DNA from: Arthrobacter ramosus
GTDB taxonomy: Bacteria; Actinomycetota; Actinomycetes; Actinomycetales; Micrococcaceae
DNA length: 64,000 bases
Direction of reading: 5' to 3'
NCBI RefSeq assembly: GCF_039535095.1
Contig: NZ_BAAAWN010000001.1
Coordinates: 2,790,001 to 2,854,000 of the forward strand
Made by a program: the position numbers and the translations under genes. The notes under the pieces are model-generated. The model was not told where the DNA came from. It saw only the letters and a list, made by a program, of their open reading frames with translations, and did no database searches. Below, one piece after another: positions 43,891-51,089 of this stretch. Each line of letters begins with the position of its first letter. Within the stretch, counting starts at the first letter, position 1.

Positions 43891-44108
43891 CTAGTCACCC
43901 CCCTTACCCTGCACTGCTACTCCCGCGATGCTTCATAGCGCTTGGGGCCCAAGTCTATGCGTATGCGAGTGGCGCTCGCTCGCGAGGCTCGCCAATTGGT
44001 CAAATCAGCAACAGGGCTCGAAAAGGCTGGGCATGGGTGCCCTCAACATCACCGGAGGGAAACTGGGCAAGCGACGAGCCTGAGCTATGCACCGGAACCA
44101 GATTGTTG
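43891..44108. other. 218-bp divergent gap
   Basis: Separates the leftward nucleotidyltransferase operon from the rightward toxin-antitoxin operon. It contains promoter sequences for both by position, but no clear -35/-10 pair was assigned. Confidence 0.4.
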
Positions 44109-44135
44109 TACCATATGTAGTACCATTCAAGTACT
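44109..44135. promoter_or_regulatory. triple GTAC operator of YefM-YoeB
   Basis: Three GTAC cores at 44109, 44121 and 44132, spaced 12 and 11 bp, within TGTACCAT-type repeats, 15 bp before the antitoxin ATG. E. coli YefM-YoeB binds TGTACA-type repeats, so this is the likely autoregulatory operator. Confidence 0.65.
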
Positions 44136-44149
44136 CCGGGAGGGTTCTC

Positions 44150-44395
44150 ATGGCAATCACTGCGTCAGACGCGCGAGCCAAGCTGTTTCCGCTCATCGAG
44201 CAGGTGAACAACGACCACGTTCCAGTGGAGATCATTTCGAAGAAGGGCAGTGCCGTGTTAATGTCACTGGCTGACTTTGAAGCGCTTGAGGAAACCGCGT
44301 ACTTGCTACGTACGCCTGCTAACGCGGCTCACCTGCTAGAGAGCATTGCCCAGCACAGAGCTGGGACGGCGACCGAGCGGGCTCTGGAGGAATGA
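44150..44395 (+). CDS. yefM: YefM-type antitoxin (Phd/YefM family)
   Basis: 81 residues from ATG 44150 (SD GGGAGG). Typical Phd/YefM N-terminus (AITASDARAKLFPLIEQV), the VEIISKKGSAVLMSLADFEA strand region, and a C-terminal helix (HLLESIAQHRAGTATERALE) that neutralises the toxin. It binds YoeB and the operator upstream. The stop overlaps the toxin start (ATGA), the normal arrangement. Confidence 0.93.
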   Translation: MAITASDARAKLFPLIEQVNNDHVPVEIISKKGSAVLMSLADFEALEETAYLLRTPANAAHLLESIAQHRAGTATERALEE

Positions 44396-44646
44396 ACACG
44401 GCCTTCACGCCGAACGGCTGGGATGACTACCAATACTGGATCAAGAACGACAAGGCCATGGTGAAGCGGATCAATCTGCTCATCAACGAGTGCCTCCGAA
44501 CACCCTTTGAAGGCATTGGGAAACCGGAGGCACTCAAACATCAGCTTGCCGGGTACTGGTCTCGACGCATCACCGAAGAACATCGACTTGTATATGCGGT
44601 CGAGGAGGCACAAATCGTCGTTGTCGCCGCTCGGCACCACTACTAG
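44392..44646 (+). CDS. yoeB: YoeB/Txe ribosome-dependent mRNA interferase toxin
   Basis: 84 residues, full length. Family core GIGKPEALKHQLAGYWSRRI and EEHRLVY. Catalytic residues Glu46, Arg65, His83 and Tyr84 are all in the expected positions, so the toxin appears active. It cleaves mRNA in the ribosomal A site when freed from YefM. Coupled to the antitoxin gene. Confidence 0.95.
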   Translation: MNTAFTPNGWDDYQYWIKNDKAMVKRINLLINECLRTPFEGIGKPEALKHQLAGYWSRRITEEHRLVYAVEEAQIVVVAARHHY

Positions 44647-44872
44647 CGGCGTAGACTCCTTCCGGTCTGCAACTTGGGTATACATCCGGGACGCCTGTCG
44701 GATCCAGACCGCGAATTAATATAAGAAGGCGGGACGGCCAGAAACTCCTACAAATGAGTGGGAGGCGGTAGGCCACGCTGCGGCCTAGGAGTGCGCTGAA
44801 TAATCGGCGGGAGTGAGGCGCGTCCGGTGGACTTTTGGGACCGGTGATTTAAGACTGGTTTGATGCAGGGTC
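44647..44872. other. 226-bp gap up to IS1182 remnant
   Basis: No gene. Likely includes the left end of the IS1182-type element (a TTTGATGCAGGGTCGTGAGG stretch just before its first codons), but no matching right end was found. Confidence 0.35.
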
Positions 44873-45475
44873 GTGAGGATGCGCAGCGGGGTTTTTTTGG
44901 ATGTGGAGGTGCTGGCCGGGGAGTTGTTGGTCCCGGGCAGCGTTTTCGCGTTTCTGGCCGGGCACCGGGGGCGGCTGTTTCGGGATTCGGTGATGGAGGA
45001 TCTCTTCCGCTCGGGACGAGGGCGCCCGTCGGTGCCGGCACCGGTGATCGGATCGGTTCTGGTGCTCCAGGCCCTGCAAGGGCTCTCGGACCGCGAGACT
45101 GCGGAGGCGTTGACGTTTGACCTGCGGAGGAAAGCCGCCTGCGGGTACGGGCTGAACCAGTCTGCGTTCCACCCGACCACGCTGACGCATTGGCGCAAAC
45201 GGCTCGCCGCGACTTCGAATCCGCACCGGATCATGGACGCGATCACCGAAGTCGTCGCCGAAACCGGGATCCTGAAGGGCAGGCGTCGGCGTGCTTTGGA
45301 TTCAACGGCGCTCGATGACGCGGTTGCCTGGCAGGACACGGTCACGCAGCTGATCGCCGCCATCCGCCGCTTCTGCCGTGATGTGCCCGGAGACAAGGCG
45401 CTGAACGCAGCCCACTCCACCGGGTATGACTACACCCGCCCAGGGAAACCCGACATGGGACTGCCCCCGGTTTTG
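44873..45475 (+). mobile_element. IS1182-family transposase, 5' fragment
   Basis: About 200 codons of an IS1182-type DDE transposase N-terminus: VFAFLAGHRGRLFRDSVMED, then a QALQGLSDRETAEALTFDLR DNA-binding segment and RALDSTALDDAV. The last carries the first catalytic Asp region. The frame ends abnormally at 45475-45487, exactly where the IS3-type inverted repeat begins. The element was therefore cut by the later IS3 insertion. The normal transposase is over 450 residues, so it is inactive. Confidence 0.8.
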
Positions 45476-45482
45476 TTGACTC

Positions 45483-45894
45483 CTTGACCTAGCGAGCTGG
45501 TGCTCGTGGAAGGATGTTGACCATGCCCACGGCTTATGGGGGCGGAGTTCCGCCAGGATGCTATTGATGTGGCCCGCAAGGGCGGGGCGCCGCTGGCGCA
45601 GATTGCGAAGGATTTCGGGTTGTCGGTCATGACGCTGAAACGGTGGATTGCCATCGCCGAGCGTAAAGAATCCGGGGCCGGCCCGGCAGCGGCTAAGTCG
45701 GCCGAGATGCGGGGAGAATGAGATTCTGCGCCGGTCTGCTGCTTATCTGGCGAGGGACATCAACCCAAAATGATGTACCCGCTGGTCACGGATCTTGGCG
45801 TACCCGCTGGTCACGGATCTTGGCGCCGACGGTGTTCCCGTACCCGCTGACCACGGATCTTGGCGCCGACGGTGTTCCCGTGGCGGTGGCCTAG
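45483..45894 (+). mobile_element. IS3-family remnant: left end, OrfA pieces, start of OrfB
   Basis: Starts with a terminal repeat (45483-45515; inverted partner at 47337-47369). OrfA follows in two frames: EFRQDAIDVARKGGAPLAQI, KDFGLSVMTLKRWIAIAERK, then NEILRRSAAYLARDINPK. The frame changes mean the leucine-zipper part is deleted. OrfB begins (MYPL, then TDLGADGVPVAVA) but contains a tandem duplication and stops at 45894. It cannot transpose itself. Confidence 0.75.
45775..45879 (+). repeat. three-copy tandem repeat in OrfB start (25 + 40 + 40 bp)
   Basis: Units begin GTACCCGCTGGTCACGGATC at 45775, 45800 and 45840 (third copy with two changes, ctgAcCac). Units 2 and 3 are 40 bp and include GCCGACGGTGTTCCC. 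Unit 1 lacks that part. The repeat expands the first codons of the IS3 OrfB and looks like replication slippage or repeated abortive events. Confidence 0.8.
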
Positions 45895-46037
45895 ATTGAA
45901 AGACGGTCATCGGAGGGTTGATACTTGTCGTCGTCCCCCCATTGAAACTTTCCCGATGCAAGCGCTAGCTAGACGCAGCGCGCCAGAGCCAGGTGCCCGT
46001 TTGCAGGAGAACGCCATGCCCCTGCAATGATGTAGGG

Positions 46038-46949
46038 ATGAGCCTCCTCGACGACATCATTAGCGGCGCGACGGACGACAGCGTCACCACGAGCAACCTT
46101 CTTCGCAAGGTCCAGATCGTTGGCCACTACGTCGAAGCCGAGAAGATCACCGGGTGGGTGAAGGGCGAGTTGAACGGGTATCTCCTCGGCCCGCTGCCTG
46201 CTTACCGGGCAAAGCTTGGCACCCCCGTCATGGGCCTGTGGACCGGACCATTCGGAACATCAGCAACTCAACCCGTCAGCTCATCAGGTGTGCCGACAGA
46301 AGCCGCAGATCCCCTTTTCACAACAAATCTGCACCAGTCGCTCGCCGAACTGGAAGACCTTGCTGGGCTTCCGAGCGACCCGGGAGTGTCATGGGATCCG
46401 CAGCATGTCGCGATGTATAACGTGTGGATCGAAGAGGGGAAAGTCCCACATATAGAGATGATGGGCCTTCTCAGCGCGCAGCGCGTTGTCACGCGTGCGG
46501 CATTGAGGGGAGTCATTAACACGGTCCGAAACACCGCCCTCGACTTCGCTCTGAACCTCCAAACTACCGATCCGGCGGCGGGCACGCTAGACGGTCCAAC
46601 CGTGGCCGAGCCCCAGATTGCGCAGTCCATCTACCTTGTAACCAACCATATCTATGGCGACGGGGCCACCGTCGCGCACGGCGACAACACCACTCAGACC
46701 ACCCACCTCAACAAGGGAGACATTGACGGCTTCATTCGGGCCGTCCGCGCGCTCGGCGTCGGCGATGCCATAATCACCGAGCTGCAAGGTGCCGCGGGCG
46801 CCGAGGAAGCTGAGAGGCCCTCGAAGCTGAAGGCTGTCATGGATCGCATCAGATCAGGTGCCCTGGCGCTCGGCACCAAGGTCTCCGCAGAGGTTGCGAC
46901 AAGCCAAATCGATCAGCTGATCCAGCACTTCCTCGGGCAAAATCAGTAG
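46038..46949 (+). CDS. AbiTii-domain protein (abortive-infection type)
   Basis: 303 residues from ATG 46038 (MSLLDDIISGATDDS). The first ~70 residues match the AbiTii domain: LLDDII, LLRKVQIVGHYVEAEKITGW, and ELNGYLLGPLPAYRAK. The rest is a helical region ending in a QIDQLIQHFLGQ tail. AbiT confers abortive infection on lactococci, and AbiTii proteins occur in defence islands. No strong SD is present. TGCAATGAT 8 bases ahead resembles an extended -10, so it may be a leaderless mRNA. The gene lies between inverted IS3-type ends. Confidence 0.8.
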   Translation: MSLLDDIISGATDDSVTTSNLLRKVQIVGHYVEAEKITGWVKGELNGYLLGPLPAYRAKLGTPVMGLWTGPFGTSATQPVSSSGVPTEAADPLFTTNLHQSLAELEDLAGLPSDPGVSWDPQHVAMYNVWIEEGKVPHIEMMGLLSAQRVVTRAALRGVINTVRNTALDFALNLQTTDPAAGTLDGPTVAEPQIAQSIYLVTNHIYGDGATVAHGDNTTQTTHLNKGDIDGFIRAVRALGVGDAIITELQGAAGAEEAERPSKLKAVMDRIRSGALALGTKVSAEVATSQIDQLIQHFLGQNQ

Positions 46950-47336
46950 AAATGAAGGGTGTGGCTTTGGGTATGGAAGACTGCCCAATTGAGGTGATCA
47001 TCCCACTTCCCCGGATACGTCGAGGACAAGGGATTGCAGATCAGCCATGGGATGGGATTACCTTATGCCTTGAAGCGAATCAGCCCGAGCTCTCTCGAGT
47101 GGCGGACGAGCCTGCTAGTAGCCGGCGGAGGCCGCGAGTTTAGACCTCACGCGCGCGGACAGTCCGCTGCCTGGATCGATCGCGGCTGCGAGCAACCCGT
47201 CAAGCGTGCCGAACACCGGGCCAACGACGCCGCCGTCCTTTCGCCGATCGCGGCGCGCCCGGCAGCACGTCGGAGGCGTCGCTGCGCAGCGTGGCGTCGT
47301 CGGAGTACTGCTCGGGCAAGCCATATGCCTCTCAGA
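46950..47336. other. 387-bp gap with IS3-side debris
   Basis: No intact gene. On the minus strand, next to the right-hand IS3-type end, an OrfA-like start (EQYSDDATLRSDASD in one frame) breaks down quickly, followed by a 70-codon frame with a protein-like tail (VFGTLDGLLAAAIDPGSG). Probably decayed mobile-element sequence. Confidence 0.4.
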
Positions 47337-47369
47337 ATCCTTTCACGAGCACCCGCTCGCTAGGTCAAG
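47337..47369 (-). repeat. inverted copy of the IS3-type terminal repeat
   Basis: Reverse complement of 45483-45515 with 31 of 33 bases identical (CTTGACCTAGCGAGC, then GGTGCTCGTG and AGGAT). The two ends face inward and enclose the AbiTii gene plus IS debris (about 1.9 kb). No target-site duplication was found by eye. Confidence 0.75.
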
Positions 47370-47902
47370 CAGCCAAAAAGACCCGATGCATTCCCCCATG
47401 GAGGTCCGTAGCGCCGAGCCCGGCCGTGCATTGACGGCATGTACGTCGACGGCTCAGGGGCGGAACACTATAGGCACTTCCATAAAGCAGACGTAAGTGT
47501 GGACACTGTCCACACCCCCTTTGGCAGGACAAAGCGGACAGGCGCAGCCCCCTTGCCACCGTGAGTAGCCCTCGAAATAAGCTTCAGGGCCAAAGCCGGT
47601 TTCATCATGTTGTACCCGGAACCCCGAACCATGAACTGGTGTTGGCCATCCACGACCAACCCGACAGAACCGGACGAGGAACCGCACGCTTCGTCGGATG
47701 CTCTCCGAGCGCTGGCGGCCAGGCTCTGTCATGCGGATCATCGAGGCGGACCTGCACGCGGTGGGTGGTGCGATACTGAGGTCAGTCGAGAGGAGCTATA
47801 CGTGGCAACGAGGCAGGTGAAGGGTGAATCGATGCGGGAGCTCACCCTGGCAATTGGCTCAGCACACCTACCCTTGGCCTCCGACGAGCAGGCTCAAGGC
47901 TG
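47370..47902. other. 533-bp gap
   Basis: No gene is supported. A 40-codon open stretch at about 47697-47820 (RPGSVMRIIEADLHAVGGA) is mildly protein-like. It contains the third 17-bp palindrome (47498). Otherwise nothing is seen. Confidence 0.4.
47498..47514. repeat. 17-bp near-palindrome followed by CCCC (copy 3)
   Basis: TGTGGACACTGTCCACA then CCCC. Same design as at 13171 and 41687, but no tRNA-like repeat is found at the matching distance to the left, so it may come from a further decayed element. Confidence 0.45.
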
Positions 47903-48577
47903 ATGGCATGGGGCATCGGCGAGCAGGTGATCCTTGCCGAGTGGCTGTTTGTGGAGACCGTCGACGATATCCGCCGCAGGTGCCAGGACCCGGCGATGCA
48001 GACGCGGTACGAGCTGTCGGGCATCGCGCCAATGCTGCGCAAGCTCGTGATCGATGACGCGCCGCTGCTCCATACGGTTCGTGCCGCGAGGCGAGAGGTG
48101 CCGGTGGATTTCCGCATCCATTCGTGGAACGACCTGGAGGACAGACTTGCGGGCAACGGCTTGACGCGCTATTTCGGGATCGGAGACGAGAGAATCGTCG
48201 GCGACCCGGACCCGTCGCCGTTGACCCTCAAGCAATTTCTCAGGACCGTCATCGGCGTTGCCGAAGGCAACGATCTCACGGTAAAGAGCGTGATCCGCTA
48301 CTACTCGCACGTCGAGGGCGGAGTTCATTTCGGCATACCGAAGGAGCCCGGCGAGCCAACCTTGAGCACCATGTCCCCGACGCTCTTGGGGCACTCGACG
48401 GGCCAGGTTCAGATCCTCGGCCACCTCGGGCAGATCGTCGCCGATGCGCTGGAGCCATTGCGCCGTTCAATTCTCTCCCAGCCGACGATTCACAAGCTGT
48501 GGCATTCCAAAGACGACCGAGGACTGTTCCTCAACCACTGGACTACGGAGTACCTCGAACGTACGAGCGCGGGGTAG
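47903..48577 (+). CDS. hypothetical protein, possible stress/defence gene
   Basis: 224 residues, ATG start with only a weak purine stretch upstream. Not recognised. Soluble, mixed alpha/beta: SGIAPMLRKLVIDDAPLLHT, VEGGVHFGIPKEPGEP and TGQVQILGHLGQIVADALEP are its most regular segments. It has no signal peptide or membrane helix. The HVEGGVHFG motif is distinctive. It stands alone between mobile-element debris and a broken ATPase gene. Function unknown. Confidence 0.65.
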   Translation: MAWGIGEQVILAEWLFVETVDDIRRRCQDPAMQTRYELSGIAPMLRKLVIDDAPLLHTVRAARREVPVDFRIHSWNDLEDRLAGNGLTRYFGIGDERIVGDPDPSPLTLKQFLRTVIGVAEGNDLTVKSVIRYYSHVEGGVHFGIPKEPGEPTLSTMSPTLLGHSTGQVQILGHLGQIVADALEPLRRSILSQPTIHKLWHSKDDRGLFLNHWTTEYLERTSAG

Positions 48578-48815
48578 CGCTGACGTGCCTCTAGAGGCAC
48601 GAAATGGGTCGTCCCCTATCGACTGCGTTCTGCTATGACCCCACCATCGTGAAGCCCGAGGAGGTCACCGAGCTCATCAACTTCCTCCTTGCCTGACCCT
48701 GGTCCCTGACCAGTAACGAGGTCCTCCTTCGCCACGCAGTGGAGTCCACGCCCCCACGGCGACGTCCGGGCGCAGATGCGATTCATCGAAGCCGAGGCAT
48801 GGGCGTCGGAGGTGA

Positions 48816-49243
48816 GCACCATCCGCTCCGAGGTTTGTTGGCCGCCGGTCAGGTGTTGGGAAAAGCTCGGTGGCTTTCGAACTGCATGCCCAGCTCACTG
48901 CCATAAAGGTCAAACACTGTGTGATCGAAGGCGACAACCTAGACCTGGCCTTCCCTCAACCGCGGGAGCACAATCTTGCAGAGCGGCATCTTGCCGCGAT
49001 CTGGGCAAACTACCGTGCTCTCGGCTACCGGCGAATGATTTACACGAACACGGTCAGCGTCCGATTCACACAGGAATTAGCAGCGCCACGGGAGACAGTC
49101 CCCTTATCACTGCGGTACTGCTGACCGCAGACGACGAGACGGCCTGAGCCAGGCTTCTCCGGCGGACCCAGGGCAGCGACCTTCAGGAACATCTTGACCG
49201 TAGCAATGCTGCCGCCAGAGAACTTGAACTCCTCACTGGGCCG
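48816..49243 (+). pseudogene. AAA-family ATPase (kinase-like, P-loop), frameshifted
   Basis: One frame has a Walker A (RSGVGKSSVAFELHAQLTAI) and the family run CVIEGDNLDLAFPQPREHN, then ERHLAAIWANYRALGYRRM and YTNTVSVR. It then loses the frame near 49070, and the continuation (ITAVLLTADDETA) is in another frame, followed by an in-frame TGA and a matching tail (SDLQEHLDRSNAAARELELL). No start codon precedes the P-loop in frame. Small actinobacterial P-loop kinases of this type (adenylylsulfate-kinase/zeta-like) are ~180 residues. This one is dead. Confidence 0.6.
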
Positions 49244-49257
49244 CATGGTGCAGGAGG

Positions 49258-49296
49258 AAGCACCGCCACCGGTGGGGAAGGGTGGTGGCGGTGCTT
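49258..49296 (-). terminator. strong hairpin terminator
   Basis: AAGCACCGCCACC (49258-49270) and its exact complement (49284-49296) form a 13-bp stem with a 13-base loop just beyond the stop of the leftward hydrolase gene (49305). A short A-rich/T-rich edge suits a Rho-independent terminator. Confidence 0.85.
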
Positions 49297-49304
49297 CTTG
49301 CGGG

Positions 49305-49988
49305 TCAGCCGAGCGAGGCAGCTGCTGTCCTGATCACGTCGGCGACCACCTTGGGACGTGACGCATATATGGCATGGTTTCCCGGTGTCTCGCTGATTGT
49401 TGCGCCGATGCGCTCCGCCATGCTGGTCTGAGCGACCGGCGGGATCATTTTGTCCTCTGTGACGTGGAGATACCAGCTGGGCTTTACGCGCCAGGCGGCT
49501 GAGGAAATGATTCCGCCGACCGCTTCAAGGCCCCACGGGACCTGCGAGTCGGCCAGGAATGCCCCTTCCGCAGGAGTGACGTCGGCGGCGAAGGACTCAT
49601 AGAACTTATCGCGGTCGAGGAAGAGGTATCCGTCGACGGGCGGCAGAATGGGTGGCTGCGGACCGTCGGTCGGGAACGTTTCGAGCAAGGAGTTCACGGA
49701 CTCGCCCTGGTCCGGTGCGAACGCAGTGATGTAGACGAGCGCCATTACCTTTTCGTGATTGCCCGCTTCGGTGATGACGGCTCCGCCGTACGAATGACCC
49801 ACAAGCACGACAGGCCCATTTGCCTCGTCGAGGACCTGCCGGGTGATTGACACGTCGTCAGCCAGGGACTTGGTAGGGTTCTGCACTACGCGCACACCGA
49901 AGCCATCCGCGGTGAGGTCGTCGTACACTTCCCGCCAGCCTGACCCGTCGACGAATCCGCCGTGAACGAGAACGATCGTTGGTTTCAT
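49305..49988 (-). CDS. alpha/beta hydrolase (esterase-like)
   Basis: 227 residues. VLVHGGFVDGSGWREVYDDL at the N-terminus (oxyanion hole), nucleophile in GHSYGG, and catalytic His in GNHAIYASRP. The group (AB_hydrolase_6, pyrethroid/salicylate esterase-like) hydrolyses small esters, and several members are annotated as secreted-like without a signal peptide, as here. Monocistronic, with a strong terminator. SD AGGAGA before the ATG. Confidence 0.88.
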   Translation of the reverse strand: MKPTIVLVHGGFVDGSGWREVYDDLTADGFGVRVVQNPTKSLADDVSITRQVLDEANGPVVLVGHSYGGAVITEAGNHEKVMALVYITAFAPDQGESVNSLLETFPTDGPQPPILPPVDGYLFLDRDKFYESFAADVTPAEGAFLADSQVPWGLEAVGGIISSAAWRVKPSWYLHVTEDKMIPPVAQTSMAERIGATISETPGNHAIYASRPKVVADVIRTAAASLG

Positions 49989-51089
49989 GGTTTTCTCCTA
50001 ACTGTGGTGGACAGGAACAACGCTAGACTTCCGGTCGCGCGTCGTCATCCGTCAGTAGAAAATCGGTCTCGGACAAGACCGGGTGATGCAAGCCCGCTCG
50101 CGTCGAATTCGACCCGGCCGCGTTCGTCCACACCAAGGGCCATACATCCTGACGCTTGTGGAACACGGAGCCAAAACAGACTCCCCGCGCCGGAGCCCAT
50201 GGTCCGACAAAGAAAAAGCCCATGCGAAACAGCACAGTTACCCAGCCCCCATGCGAAGGAACGCGCTTCAAGCAACCGCTCAGGGCGAAACGACCCATTT
50301 CTGATGAATACGCTGGAAATACCTTTGGCGCGGGGACTTCGTCGAGCTGTGCCGCGAGGATCGTGAAATAGCCACGGGCTGGGTCGATGACGTAAACCCT
50401 GACGGCAGGGTCGTCTGGATCTATCTAACAAGAGGAAGAGGCCGCGTTATGATTCAGCGCACAGTTTTTCGTGACTCTGTGTCGAGTCCGCTTTGGCTGC
50501 GACGAGCGGTCTAAGCCCGCCACCACAGAAGAGCGATGCCCGGACCTCCGACTCATCCAGTGCCGCCGGTTCTGCCTGCCGGTGATCGGGTCACTGGTCT
50601 GCATGGAGGAGGCTCCGCCAATTGGGCGGGACCAGACCGGCAGGGCCGGGCGCGGGCTGAGACAGCGGACGATGGTTCGGGGGTTCGAGCTCCCGCCTGA
50701 GAGCTGGCCGGTTAGTGGCGAAGTTCCAAAACCAATCTTCTCCGGGTTCGAAAGAACGCATGATGGGATGGCCGGATTCTTCTGCATGCCGTCTCGCGTG
50801 CTGCGATGGTGAACTGTCGCAACATCCGATGTTGCCGCATTGAGCGCAGCGCCGAAGATGAAGCCACCAGCCGCCGGTCTCACCACAGGCTCGGCACCCT
50901 GTCCCGCTCGGCTTGGCTCACGGGTCGATGTGGGCTTGTTCGCTCGGCGGCGAACGGTGCCGGTGCTGTCCACCGGCCATCCGGAGTGCGCAGGCATAAA
51001 AGGGACCGCAAAGTCGCGAGCTACAGCCAGAATCTAGCCGGATTGACTGGTCAGGGGTTGAGCTGCCGATTCTCGGTTGGATTCATCAG
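49989..51089. other. 1.1-kb region without a convincing gene
   Basis: Several overlapping open frames exist, but none has family features. At 50303-50500 (+) a fragment reads DREIATGWVDDVNPDGRVVW, like a small hypothetical actinobacterial protein, without a start. A 190-codon minus frame (50425-50997) is rich in Arg/Ser/Pro and lacks an SD, so it is probably chance. Likely gene debris. Confidence 0.4.

Noticed and set aside
45775..45879. CRISPR array
   Set aside because: The repeats are directly adjacent without unique spacers and lie inside a transposase frame.
47115..47324. 70-codon minus-strand gene next to the IS3-type end
   Set aside because: It has a protein-like tail but no SD, and its first half is an OrfA start in another frame. 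Considered debris.
50425..50997. 190-codon minus-strand open frame
   Set aside because: No SD, no family features, Arg/Ser/Pro-rich composition and no partner. Long open frames by chance are common in this high-GC DNA.
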